NCBI RefSeq assembly: GCF_038442745.1
Contig: NZ_JARVCN010000428.1
Coordinates: forward strand, 5,428 to 69,427
DNA: 64,000 bases
Reading direction: 5' to 3'
Source: Crocosphaera sp038442745
Lineage (GTDB): Bacteria > Cyanobacteriota > Cyanobacteriia > Cyanobacteriales > Microcystaceae
Numbering within the stretch: position 1 is the stretch's first letter; every line of letters starts with the position of its first letter. Under the pieces are notes generated by a model that saw only the letters and a list, made by a program, of their open reading frames with translations, was not told the origin of the DNA and did no database searches. Both the position numbers and the translations under genes were made by a program. Of this stretch, positions 53,762 to 62,748 are shown one piece after another.

Positions 53762-55264
53762 CTATTGTAAACGAAATTCTAAGGCTTTTCTGGCTTCTTC
53801 TCGATCGTCAAAATGGATTTTTTCTGTACCTAGAATTTGATAATCTTCGTGACCTTTTCCTGCTATTAGTACACCATCTCCAGGTTTAGCTATTAGGATA
53901 GCTGTTTTAATTGCCTCTGCGCGATCGCTAATAACTAAAGGTTCCACATTTTCAGGAATTCCTGTTAAGACATCGTTTAAAATTATCTGAGGATCTTCTG
54001 TTCTAGGATTGTCAGAAGTCACCACAGAAACATCTGCTAATTTAGCAGATGCTTGACCCATTAAAGGGCGTTTGGTCCGGTCGCGATCACCACCACAACC
54101 AAACACACAAATCATTTTACCTTGAATAAAAGGACGGGAAGCTTTCAGCAAGTTCTCTAAACTATCGGGGGTATGGGCATAATCAACAATCACACTAATA
54201 TCTTGTTTATCGTTAATATTTACCCTTTCCATTCTTCCAGGAACTCCTACAAAGTTAGGCAATTTTTCCATAACTTCTTTTAAGTCTAAACCAAAATGTA
54301 AAACCGTTGCAACAGCTGCTAAAACATTAGATAAATTGAATTGTCCTACTAAGGGAGAAGTAAACTGAATGTTGCCTAATGGAGTGATTAATGTTCCTTT
54401 TACTCCGTTTGCTTCATAAGTTAAATCCCTAGTATAAAAATCTGCTTTTGTATCCTCAACGCTATAAGTCCAAACCTGAGTGGGTTGTAAACTTTCAATT
54501 ATTCTTTTACCATAGGAATCATCTAAGTTAACCACAGCTTTACCTTGTAAGTAATCTGGGGTAAATAATAACCTTTTGGCAGCAAAATAATCTTCCATAT
54601 CCTTATGATAGTCGAGATGATCTTGGGTTAAGTTAGTAAAGACACTCACTCCAAAAGAACATTCTTTAACTCGTTTTTGAACTAAAGCATGGGAACTAAC
54701 TTCCATAATACAATACTCATTATTAGCAACTACCGCTTCAGCTAGTTTTTGTTGCAAGTCTGGGGCGAAAGGTGTAGTGTGTATGGCTGTTTGCTCAAAC
54801 CCTGACCAACGAGTGTATAATGTGCCAATTAATGCCGTGTTTTTTTGACATTGGGTTAAGAAATATTCGATCAAATGAGTGGTAGTTGTTTTACCGTTAG
54901 TTCCTGTTACCCCAACCATGTTTAGTTGTTGTGCCGGATAGTTATAAAAAGCGGCTGCTATTTGAGCCGCAACAGTGGCAACATCCTCTACAATAATCAC
55001 ACAATAATCGTTTTGAGGTGGAAATTTTTGAGCAGCTTGAGGACTAATAATAGCTGCCACTGCACCCACTTCCATTGCACTTTGCCAAAACTCACCCCCA
55101 TCCACACGAGTTCCTGGTACACCAATAAATATGTCCCCTGGTTGACAGGAATGGGAGTTAGTAGAAATGCCTTTAACCTCTTTTTCCAAGGCTGAATGAT
55201 GGGGAAGGGAGGGAATATCGGAAACGTTATTTAACAAGTCCTGAAGTTTTCTGCTAGTTAGCAT
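53762..55264 (-). CDS. murE: UDP-N-acetylmuramoyl-tripeptide synthetase
   Basis: 500 residues. N-terminal HSCQPGDIFIGVPGTRVDG; P-loop GVTGTNGKTTTTHLIEYFL; central domain with TNLTQDHLDYHKDMEDYFAA (DHLDYH is typical of MurE); C-terminal VVTSDNPRTEDPQIILNDV, the DNPR loop that selects meso-diaminopimelate, and VLIAGKGHEDYQ. It adds meso-DAP to UDP-MurNAc-L-Ala-D-Glu during peptidoglycan synthesis. Confidence 0.96.
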   Translation of the reverse strand: MLTSRKLQDLLNNVSDIPSLPHHSALEKEVKGISTNSHSCQPGDIFIGVPGTRVDGGEFWQSAMEVGAVAAIISPQAAQKFPPQNDYCVIIVEDVATVAAQIAAAFYNYPAQQLNMVGVTGTNGKTTTTHLIEYFLTQCQKNTALIGTLYTRWSGFEQTAIHTTPFAPDLQQKLAEAVVANNEYCIMEVSSHALVQKRVKECSFGVSVFTNLTQDHLDYHKDMEDYFAAKRLLFTPDYLQGKAVVNLDDSYGKRIIESLQPTQVWTYSVEDTKADFYTRDLTYEANGVKGTLITPLGNIQFTSPLVGQFNLSNVLAAVATVLHFGLDLKEVMEKLPNFVGVPGRMERVNINDKQDISVIVDYAHTPDSLENLLKASRPFIQGKMICVFGCGGDRDRTKRPLMGQASAKLADVSVVTSDNPRTEDPQIILNDVLTGIPENVEPLVISDRAEAIKTAILIAKPGDGVLIAGKGHEDYQILGTEKIHFDDREEARKALEFRLQ

Positions 55265-55640
55265 AATGATTAAATAAGTAACTGATAAGTGCCTTTATCT
55301 TATGACTGGATGACAAATACAATCATAATTGATTTTAGCTTAACAATTATATTTGACTTTAGATGGGTTCCTTTTTGTTTCCGAAGTTATCAGTTATGAA
55401 AGTAGAAAAATTAATTAGAATATTTTTAATAGCTTTGATTTTAACTATTATTCTCAGATAAGAAGGAATTTTATCAAGGTTTTACCTTATCATCAGTAGT
55501 GCCATAGAAAACTTTTTGTGACCATGAGTGAACCCAGAAAACCAATTGCCCAAAACCTAAAATCATCCTAAAAGTCGTAAAGATTGAGAAAATCGTTTAT
55601 AACATAGAGAGAATGTTCGTTGTAAATGTAATCTATAAAG
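55265..55640. other. 376-base gap upstream of murE and the M48 protease gene
   Basis: Divergent promoter region; A+T-rich. It contains a 21-codon frame at 55396-55461 (MKVEKLIRIFLIALILTIIL plus Arg) that would be a single hydrophobic helix, but nothing else supports it as a gene. Confidence 0.4.
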
Positions 55641-57572
55641 ATGAAAATTAACTGGTATTTGTCTGTTATTTTAGTTAGCTTACTGGCTCCTAACCTTGCT
55701 TTGTCCCAAGAAATAGAGAAAAATACAATATCCTTTCTCAAAGAAAATGTTACTCTAGAAAATAGTTCTACAGATGATAATTATTTTGAGATTGCCGATT
55801 TACCTGAGAATGAACATCCAGAAAATCACAATACAACTTCCGAGGAAAACCGCTCTAATACCATACTAGAAAAAAAACAACCTAATCCAGTAGAAACAAG
55901 TGTTGACGAAACCATAAAAACTGAATCGCCAGAATCAACGGAAGAAACAACAACAGCAACTACTCATAGTTGTGATGCTGCGCCGCCTCAAGTTCAACAT
56001 CCCCTTGTACCTCCCGTAGAAGTTGCTGAAAATACAACAGAAAATACTGAGGATAATATCGACGCATTATCCTTAAAAAAGCCAGGGGAAATTGAAGAAG
56101 AAAACGGGGAAATTGAAGAGGAAAAAGAAGATGAAATTTTAACAATTTCTCAAGCAGAAATCACCCATTATCCGGCCCTAGCAAAAGCGGATCATTTTTA
56201 CAGATGCGGTGAAACTTTATTAGCAGAAAGATTTTATCGCCAAGTAAAAGAACCCTTTGGTAACGAAGAAGAGTTGAACCGAGAAATCTTAGCTCAAGCG
56301 GTTTATGAACCAGAATACTTATTACCAGGAGGGACTGTTTACTGGCGACTCTATCAAGAAAGTTTACAGGAAAGCGAAGTTTATGAAAGTAAGCGAATTG
56401 CACCATTAAAACTATTATCTCAAGACTACCCCGAGTTCATTCCTGGACATATCAAATACGCAGAAATTCTTAAAGAAGATGATCGCCACCAAGAAGCCTT
56501 AGAAGTGTTAGAAAATGCTGTTAATTTGTACCCCAACGAAGCACCACTGGTAAAAGCTAAAATAGAAGCAGATGAACAAGCAGGAAATTGGTTAGCAGCT
56601 TCCTTAACTGCCCGTCAATTTGCTGTGTTTAATCAAGACCATTTTTTACAGGACGAATTTAAAGAATTAGCAGATAAAAATTTAGGTCGTTATCAAGGAG
56701 ATCTCCAGGAACAAATGACCTGGAATTTAGTAGGAAATGCCATTATGGGTGGTGTTGGGGCTGCCTTAATGGGGAACGTTTTTGCTCCCCTTTCCACCAT
56801 ACAAACAAGCTACCTTTTATTACAAGGAGAGTCAGCCATTGGGGAAAACTATGCCGAAGGATTCAAAAATCGTCTCACTTTGATTGAAGATCCCGAAGTA
56901 ACAGAATATATAGAAGAAATTGGTCAAAAATTAGCTAAAGTTGCCGGAAGAGACGAATTTGAATACGAATTTTATGTGGTGATGGACGAAAATCTTAACG
57001 CCTTCGCTTTGCCAGGGGGTAAGATATTTATCAATGCTGGAGCGATCGCCAAAACTTCTTCAGAAGCAGAAATTGCAGGATTATTAGCCCATGAATTAGC
57101 CCATTCCGTCCTTTCTCACGGTTTCCAGCAAATGACCCAAGGGGCTTTAACAAGCAGTGTAGTAGATTATATTCCCTATGTGGGAGGAATTGCTAGTAAC
57201 CTGGCTATTTTAAGCTACAGTCGCGGTATGGAAGAACAAGCAGACTTATTTGGCACGAGATTACTGGCGGCTACAGGGTACGCTGCCGATGGACTCCACA
57301 ACCTAATGGTGGTGATGGAAAATGAAGACAAAAACAGTCCCCCTGCTTGGCTATCCACTCACCCCAATACCAGCGATCGTGTGAAATATATCGAGGCAGA
57401 AATTGTCAGAAATAATTTCAATCGTTTTGCCTACGAAGGAGTTGAAAGACATCAACAAATTCGTAAAAAAGTGGTGCAGCTTCTAGAAGAACACGAAGCT
57501 AAAGAAAATGGGGAAAAAATTGAAGAAAAGCCTCAAGAAAATGAAACCGAGTTAAATCAAGAAACTAACTAG
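55641..57572 (+). CDS. Exported M48-family zinc metalloprotease with TPR-like repeats
   Basis: 643 residues. Signal peptide (about 4-22). Residues 25-165 are a disordered Glu/Thr/Asn-rich region. TPR-like repeats follow (AKADHFYRCGETLLAERFYR and HIKYAEILKEDDRHQEALEV). The protease domain has HELAH at 484-488 and the third zinc ligand in GMEEQADLFGTRLLAATGYA. A Glu-rich tail ends the protein. The arrangement resembles BepA/LoiP-type periplasmic proteases, involved in outer-membrane protein quality control, but with a cyanobacterial extension. There is no membrane segment apart from the signal peptide and one weak hydrophobic stretch near 365-380. Confidence 0.88.
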   Translation: MKINWYLSVILVSLLAPNLALSQEIEKNTISFLKENVTLENSSTDDNYFEIADLPENEHPENHNTTSEENRSNTILEKKQPNPVETSVDETIKTESPESTEETTTATTHSCDAAPPQVQHPLVPPVEVAENTTENTEDNIDALSLKKPGEIEEENGEIEEEKEDEILTISQAEITHYPALAKADHFYRCGETLLAERFYRQVKEPFGNEEELNREILAQAVYEPEYLLPGGTVYWRLYQESLQESEVYESKRIAPLKLLSQDYPEFIPGHIKYAEILKEDDRHQEALEVLENAVNLYPNEAPLVKAKIEADEQAGNWLAASLTARQFAVFNQDHFLQDEFKELADKNLGRYQGDLQEQMTWNLVGNAIMGGVGAALMGNVFAPLSTIQTSYLLLQGESAIGENYAEGFKNRLTLIEDPEVTEYIEEIGQKLAKVAGRDEFEYEFYVVMDENLNAFALPGGKIFINAGAIAKTSSEAEIAGLLAHELAHSVLSHGFQQMTQGALTSSVVDYIPYVGGIASNLAILSYSRGMEEQADLFGTRLLAATGYAADGLHNLMVVMENEDKNSPPAWLSTHPNTSDRVKYIEAEIVRNNFNRFAYEGVERHQQIRKKVVQLLEEHEAKENGEKIEEKPQENETELNQETN

Positions 57573-57985
57573 ACGTTTTAACCTAGTTTGAGTTTGATGA
57601 TTTCTCTTAGTTCTCAAAAATAACTAGAGATATGTGGGTGTAGGGTCGAATTTTCTTCCTTGCACCCTATTAATTTAGCTATAGAAATAATACATAGAGA
57701 TTTATGTTCCGCCTCAAAAACAACTTCTGTGGGATAGGGCATGGTAAAGTTAGAAATTTCTGACTTTTTTTTGATTCCATCAAATACCTTTGTTAATTAT
57801 CCTGTCAGGATATAATAATGTTATGTTCAAAAATGTTATTGATCTTGCTTTCTTTTGCTACAAAAAAAAAGAACTTGCTTGTCATCTAATCTCAGTTAAA
57901 TTCTGAATCACTTTGACCCAGATGGCTTGGTTTTACCAAGTTTATTCCCTTTGAATTGTTCCCTCCCTCAAAAACTAGCCAAAAC
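57573..57985. other. 413-base gap before the PucC-type gene
   Basis: No supported gene. It contains a TAGGGT...ACCCTA inverted repeat (about 57640-57670), possibly a weak terminator of the M48 gene, and the candidate promoter at 57811. Confidence 0.4.
57811..57816 (+). promoter_or_regulatory. Candidate -10 box upstream of the PucC-type gene
   Basis: TATAAT within CAGGATATAATAATGTTATG is a perfect -10. CTTTGT 17 bases upstream is a poor -35. It implies a leader of about 160 bases before the ATG at 57986. Confidence 0.4.
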
Positions 57986-59464
57986 ATGACTATTAACAAT
58001 ACTCCTGAAAAACTGAACTCCAAATCCCAGAAACCCCTACCCAAAATAAAGCTCTTAACCATGTTTCGTTTAGGTTTATTCCAAATGGGACTAGGGATCA
58101 TGTCCCTATTGACTTTGGGAGTGATCAACCGCATTATGATCGATGAATTAACTGTACTACCCTGGATCGCAGCCACAGCGATCGCCATGTATCAGTTTGT
58201 TAGTCCAGCGCGGGTATGGTTTGGACAACTCTCAGACACAAAACCCATTCAAGGGTATCATCGCACAGGATATGTGTGGATGGGAGCCATTCTTTTTACT
58301 TCTCTAGCATTCGTCGCTTTACAAGTGGTGTGGCAACTGGGAAGCAGTATCCAAGCAACGGGATGGAGTTTCAGCAGTTACGCATGGGCGGTTCTTTTAG
58401 GAGTAATTTTTGGCGGTTATGGGTTAGCTTTAAGTATGAGTTCTACCCCTTTCGCTGCTATGTTGGTGGATGTGTCAGATGAGGACAATCGCTCACAGTT
58501 AATTGGCATTGTTTGGTCTATGTTAATGGTAGGTATTGTCGTAGGAGCGATCGTCAGTTCTCAATTACTCAACACCCCTGAAATTTGCGGCCAAGCCATT
58601 TTGTCTTATGACCCCACAGCAACGGCTAAAATAGCCAACATTCCCACCTTACGAGCAACCGTCAACCCTGTGTTTATTATTATGCCTCTGGTGGTGTTAG
58701 CAATGTGTTTCTTTGCCACTTGGGGGGTAGAATCTCGTTATTCTCGTTTCGGAGTGCGTTCTCAAACAGTACAACGGGAAGATCAAATCGGTTTAAAAGA
58801 TGCTCTAAACGTCTTAACTACCAGTCGTCAAACGGGGCTGTTTTTCAGCTTCATTTTGATTTTAACCCTTAGTTTATTCATGCAGGACACGGTAATGGAA
58901 CCCTACGGAGGGGAAGTATTTGGGATGTGTATCTCTGAAACAACCCAACTCAACGCATTTTTTGGCATGGGAACCCTCTTTGGTATCGCTTCGACAGGTT
59001 TCTTTGTGGTTCCTCGTTTGGGGAAACAGCGCACCACAAAACTCGGTTGTATTTTAGCCGTAGGTTGTTTTGTTCTCATCGTTTTAGCTGGAGTGAATGC
59101 TAACGAAAGTCTCCTCAAATCAGGATTAGTGTTCTTTGGCTTAGCATCAGGAATGATAACCGCCGGAGCCACCAGTCTCATGTTAGATTTAACAGTGGCA
59201 GAAACTGCAGGAACCTTTATCGGTGCTTGGGGATTAGCTCAGGCCATCGCCAGGGGATTATCGACAGTTTTAGGTGGTGTGGTTTTAAATTTTGGCAAAA
59301 TGGTGTTTAATGTTCCTGTGTTATCCTACGGCCTAGTTTTTGTGATTCAAGGATTGGGCATGATTTTAGCCATTTGGTTGTTAGGAAAAGTCAATATTCA
59401 AGAATTTCGGGACAACGCTAAATCCGCTCTTTCTATGGTCATGGAAGGAGATTTAGATGGGTAA
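57986..59464 (+). CDS. PucC/BCH-type MFS transporter of the light-harvesting-complex assembly family
   Basis: 492 residues from the ATG at 57986; the open frame extends to a TTG at 57956. Twelve hydrophobic segments. KIKLLTMFRLGLFQMGLGIM near the N-terminus, RVWFGQLSDTKPIQGYHRTG after TM2 and the motif SSTPFAAMLVDVSDEDNRSQ are typical of the PucC/BCH1 family. In purple bacteria PucC helps assemble LH2; cyanobacterial homologues are linked to pigment or LHC-like protein assembly. It could alternatively carry tetrapyrrole-related molecules. Own gap upstream, so probably monocistronic with the following UDG-family gene 41 bases later. Confidence 0.85.
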   Translation: MTINNTPEKLNSKSQKPLPKIKLLTMFRLGLFQMGLGIMSLLTLGVINRIMIDELTVLPWIAATAIAMYQFVSPARVWFGQLSDTKPIQGYHRTGYVWMGAILFTSLAFVALQVVWQLGSSIQATGWSFSSYAWAVLLGVIFGGYGLALSMSSTPFAAMLVDVSDEDNRSQLIGIVWSMLMVGIVVGAIVSSQLLNTPEICGQAILSYDPTATAKIANIPTLRATVNPVFIIMPLVVLAMCFFATWGVESRYSRFGVRSQTVQREDQIGLKDALNVLTTSRQTGLFFSFILILTLSLFMQDTVMEPYGGEVFGMCISETTQLNAFFGMGTLFGIASTGFFVVPRLGKQRTTKLGCILAVGCFVLIVLAGVNANESLLKSGLVFFGLASGMITAGATSLMLDLTVAETAGTFIGAWGLAQAIARGLSTVLGGVVLNFGKMVFNVPVLSYGLVFVIQGLGMILAIWLLGKVNIQEFRDNAKSALSMVMEGDLDG

Positions 59465-59505
59465 ATTCAGTTAACAGTCATCTCAGTTATTGGTTTTGAG
59501 GAGTA

Positions 59506-60183
59506 ATGGACGAGATTAAAACTTTGATAGAGAAAATTCGTCAAGAGGCCGAAAAGGAGACGTTCCCTATCGATATACCGATTTATGAAGCAGTTGAAAA
59601 AAACCCAACTCACCCTATACTCTATGCAGGAAACTTAGAAAGTAAGATTTGCTTTTTTGGTCGAGATTTAGGACGAGATGAGGTTGCACAGGGACAACCT
59701 TTAATCGGTGCAGCCGGTACTATGGTTAGGAAGGGATTTTATCAAGGGGTTTATGATCGAGAAGCTACCTCTTCCGAAGACTTACAATCCATTTGTGATC
59801 GAGCTTTACTAACCAATACAGTCCCTTATAAACCCCCTGGTAATAAGGCTTACACCATCAAAGTAAAAGAGCGATTTCGTCCATTTATCGAGCAGTTACT
59901 GGTGATTTATTGGCAAGGAACTCAGATCGTTACCTTGGGGACAGAAGCTTTTAAATGGTTTACTCCTTATGGGACAAAAGAGGAGGTAGAGGCATTTTGG
60001 AAACAAAGCGATCGCTACGAAACTCAACTCAAAGTAACCCTTGAGGCCATGGATTTTCAAGGAACTAAACATGAGCGTCAAGTCTCTTTACTCCCTTTAC
60101 CCCATCCTTCACCTTTGAATAAGCGATACTACGCTAAATTTCCCCAAATGTTACAAAAACGTATCAACGAATTTGAATTTTAG
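59506..60183 (+). CDS. Uracil-DNA-glycosylase superfamily protein
   Basis: 225 residues. Motif 1 region KICFFGRDLGRDEVAQGQPL followed by IGAAGTMVRKG, the acidic-to-His pattern of family 4/5-like UDGs, and the terminal LPLPHPSPLNKRYYAKF with the HPS motif that contacts the DNA minor groove. No 4Fe-4S cysteine cluster like that of thermophilic family 4 is seen (only scattered Cys), so it belongs to a cluster-lacking branch. It may remove uracil from DNA, or be a phage- or restriction-linked variant. It starts 41 bases after the PucC-type gene. Confidence 0.75.
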   Translation: MDEIKTLIEKIRQEAEKETFPIDIPIYEAVEKNPTHPILYAGNLESKICFFGRDLGRDEVAQGQPLIGAAGTMVRKGFYQGVYDREATSSEDLQSICDRALLTNTVPYKPPGNKAYTIKVKERFRPFIEQLLVIYWQGTQIVTLGTEAFKWFTPYGTKEEVEAFWKQSDRYETQLKVTLEAMDFQGTKHERQVSLLPLPHPSPLNKRYYAKFPQMLQKRINEFEF

Positions 60184-60224
60184 GCCAATGGGGGAAAAAC
60201 AAGTTACAATAAGATTCTTGTTGT

Positions 60225-60297
60225 GGGTGTGTAGCTCAATGGATAGAGCAACAGCCTTCTAAGCTGTCGGTTACAGGTTCGAGTCCTGTCACACCCG
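60225..60297 (+). tRNA. trnR-UCU: tRNA-Arg (anticodon TCT)
   Basis: 73 bases folding into a complete cloverleaf: acceptor GGGTGTG (60225-60231) with CACACCC (60290-60296) and discriminator G60297; D arm GCTC..GAGC; anticodon stem ACAGC/GCTGT with loop CTTCTAA, anticodon TCT at 60258-60260; T arm ACAGG-TTCGAGT-CCTGT. CCA is not encoded. It decodes AGA/AGG. Confidence 0.97.
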
Positions 60298-60366
60298 TTA
60301 ATTTAAGTCACTCCGAGAAAGCCAGAATCTTTCGCAACATCTTAATTTGAAAGAAATTTTATCACT

Positions 60367-61344
60367 CTATCCCAGAGAACTAAACCATTTTCCCATCGAT
60401 TCCAATCTTTCCGTATTTCTTTGACGACGCAGTCGATACTCTTCGTAAGCGATGTTAACACGGGTAGTAATTTGATGAGCTAGAGGATGTTCAGTGCGAT
60501 CGGGATGCCACGATCGCAACAAATTTTTATAAGCTTGTTCAACCTTATTTGGCGGAGAAAACTGGGTAATCCCTAACACTTTCCACCACGATGAAGTAGG
60601 CTCAATTAATACAGGATCAACCACTAAAGAACTGTCCCAAACTATTAACTTTACTTTCTCCCAAGGCATTCCGTAACAACGAGAATAAATCTTTTTTAGA
60701 CAGTTTAAGCCTAAAACGTCAGCACTTTTTTGGTGCCATTGCCTGAAGGCACACAGTTTATCCCATCGCCAAAAAGTATGATAATCTCTAGCCAAGGATT
60801 CCAAAACCGACTTAACTAGATTTGGTGGTTCTTCTAACTGTAATAAATAACCCAATTCAGGTGAAAACTCCTGATGCAAAGGGTAATTGCTCCACTCCCA
60901 ATAATTAAATCCTGGTTGTCCTAAACGTTGACCATAAAAAGAAAACCAGCCTGTTTCCCAAACTGAAGCCAAGGAAGTTGCCAAGGGGTAAAATTGACCT
61001 TTTAAAACAGTTTGTGGGGTATCTTCCAATAAACAACTTAAAGGAGTGAGTAGGGGTGTGGCTAAGGGGTAAAATTGACCTTTTAAAACAGTTTGCGGGG
61101 TATCTTCCAATAAACAGCTTAAAGAAGCGAGTAAAGGTGTAGCTAGGGGATATGATTGTCCTTTTAGATAGTGTTGGGGAATATCTTCTAATAAACAAGC
61201 GATCGGTTTATGTTGACCCCTCAAAATAGGGGGATGAGACTTGTGACGTTTAGCTGTAGATAGTGTCAAGGAAACTACTATTAACACTGCCCCACAGATT
61301 AATAGATTGGACCAAATATCACTAATGAAACCCATCACTCCCAT
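60367..61344 (-). CDS. Membrane-anchored J-domain protein with tandem 27-residue repeats
   Basis: 325 residues. N-terminal membrane anchor (about 8-30). Residues about 46-125 are three head-to-tail copies of a 27-residue unit with the core LLEDTPQTVLKGQFYPLAT, encoded by an 81-bp direct repeat at 60983-61205. The middle contains Trp-rich segments; the C-terminal about 65 residues are a J-domain (SPPNKVEQAYKNLLRSWHPD) with the His-Pro-Asp motif that stimulates Hsp70. The placement of the J-domain at the C-terminus is unusual for canonical DnaJ. It probably recruits a DnaK to a membrane site. The downstream neighbour is tRNA-Arg. Confidence 0.8.
   Translation of the reverse strand: MGVMGFISDIWSNLLICGAVLIVVSLTLSTAKRHKSHPPILRGQHKPIACLLEDIPQHYLKGQSYPLATPLLASLSCLLEDTPQTVLKGQFYPLATPLLTPLSCLLEDTPQTVLKGQFYPLATSLASVWETGWFSFYGQRLGQPGFNYWEWSNYPLHQEFSPELGYLLQLEEPPNLVKSVLESLARDYHTFWRWDKLCAFRQWHQKSADVLGLNCLKKIYSRCYGMPWEKVKLIVWDSSLVVDPVLIEPTSSWWKVLGITQFSPPNKVEQAYKNLLRSWHPDRTEHPLAHQITTRVNIAYEEYRLRRQRNTERLESMGKWFSSLG
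60983..61205. repeat. 81-bp tandem repeat array, 2.7 copies, inside the J-domain gene
   Basis: Copy boundaries are at 60983, 61064 and 61145, exactly 81 bases apart and thus in frame (27 codons). The first two copies on the + strand differ by only a few bases; the third is more diverged and incomplete. Each begins with A/TAGGGG and contains ATCTTCCAATAAACA or a close variant. Confidence 0.9.
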
Positions 61345-61459
61345 AGTTAAACCCCGAAAAATTCTAATTTTAACAAGAAGACAGAGCCAGAGAGAGGAAT
61401 TTAAGGGACTATTTATTATGAAAATAATTTGCCCTTTTCTCCTATCTCTGCCGATTTAG

Positions 61460-62482
61460 TTAGGAACCTAATAATGGTTGAAGTCCATGTTTAACAGATG
61501 CTCCTCCGATTTGTTCCATCTTCGTCACTGTAATTTGATTGCGTCCCCAAGAGAAATTAGTATGCCATTGTTCAAACTCTAATAGGATGGCTTCAGCAAA
61601 ACAAGCAAACATTTGACGAGAAGGAACATCCATATTGACAGTTTCCATAATTTTCCAGTCAATATCGAGAGAGTGTTCCACAACTCCCCCTTTAAGGATA
61701 TGGACATCTGGATGTTTCACCTTTGTGTCCAAATTCTTGGGATAACCACCATCGACTATTAAACAGGGTTTTTTGAGGGTTTCAGCCTTGATTTCTACAC
61801 CTTTGGGCATACTGGCTACCCAAACGATCACATCTGCTTCGGGTAAAGCTTCCTCTAGTCCCATAATCTTACCCCGTCCCAACTCATCTTGTAGTCGTTG
61901 TAATCTTTCTCTGTTGCGAGCAATTAATAACAGTTCCTTGGTATCGGTTTTTTTATCTAACCAACGACAAACTGCACTACCAATGTCTCCGGTTGCCCCA
62001 CAAACAGCAACAGTTGCCTGGGATAAATCAATGCCTAGTTTCGCTGATGCGAGTTCTACCTGACGAGCAATTATATAAGCAGTGTGGGTGTTTCCCGTAG
62101 TGAAGCGATCAAACTCTAAAGAGACATTGCGAACTTGTCTATTATCTTTGAGGTTGAATTCTTCAAAAATAATCGAAGAAAAGCCTCCTAATGCTGTGAT
62201 ATTCAGGTTATTTTTCTGCGCAAAGGCCATTGCATTTAATATTTTGCGAATTGCGGCTTTAATCCGTCGCTTCATCAGCATTTCTGGTAAAAAAGCGGAT
62301 TCTATATACTTTCCTGTAATGGTTTGTCCTGTGATGCTGGTAACATGAAACTCCTCGACGAATTGGGGTGGAGCAGAACACCACAAATCGAGTCCCTGAC
62401 TAGCATAAGGGCCATATCCAAAGGCCTCAGCAACGGAGTGAGCATGTTCTAAACTTGTAAGATGACCGATTAAACCAAACAT
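61460..62482 (-). CDS. aar: Long-chain acyl-ACP reductase
   Basis: 340 residues, matching cyanobacterial AAR of the alkane pathway. N-terminus MFGLIGHLTSLEHAHSVAEA and FGYGPYASQGLDLWCSAPP are characteristic; the Rossmann loop VAVCGATGDIGSAVCRWL at about 165-182 binds NADPH; and the catalytic Cys (about residue 293) is in MFACFAEAILLEFEQ. It reduces fatty acyl-ACP to fatty aldehyde, which aldehyde-deformylating oxygenase (ADO) turns into alkane. ADO is not adjacent and does not occur in this window, and no accA follows as in some genomes. Confidence 0.94.
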   Translation of the reverse strand: MFGLIGHLTSLEHAHSVAEAFGYGPYASQGLDLWCSAPPQFVEEFHVTSITGQTITGKYIESAFLPEMLMKRRIKAAIRKILNAMAFAQKNNLNITALGGFSSIIFEEFNLKDNRQVRNVSLEFDRFTTGNTHTAYIIARQVELASAKLGIDLSQATVAVCGATGDIGSAVCRWLDKKTDTKELLLIARNRERLQRLQDELGRGKIMGLEEALPEADVIVWVASMPKGVEIKAETLKKPCLIVDGGYPKNLDTKVKHPDVHILKGGVVEHSLDIDWKIMETVNMDVPSRQMFACFAEAILLEFEQWHTNFSWGRNQITVTKMEQIGGASVKHGLQPLLGS

Positions 62483-62748
62483 TGATTATTCTGTATGATA
62501 ATTAGGCAGAAAAGAGACTAAATTATAGGAAAAAGTTAAGACTCTTAACAATAGTACCGTAATCTTTTGATCATTGATCACGTTTTGAGAATAGATAGCC
62601 TTTATTATGGGAATTGAGATCGGTGAAATTACAGATCATGGATTATCTCAAATCTAAAAAAATACTGGCCTTGAGGCGATTACCAACAATTCTGGTCTAG
62701 CTTTTTAGGGTATCAGATGAAATTTTTTAAGTCCTTTTACTTTTTGTT

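Noticed and set aside
60225..60297. tRNA-Arg as an attachment site of an integrated element
   Set aside because: No integrase, direct repeat of the tRNA 3' end or foreign gene block is seen beside it.
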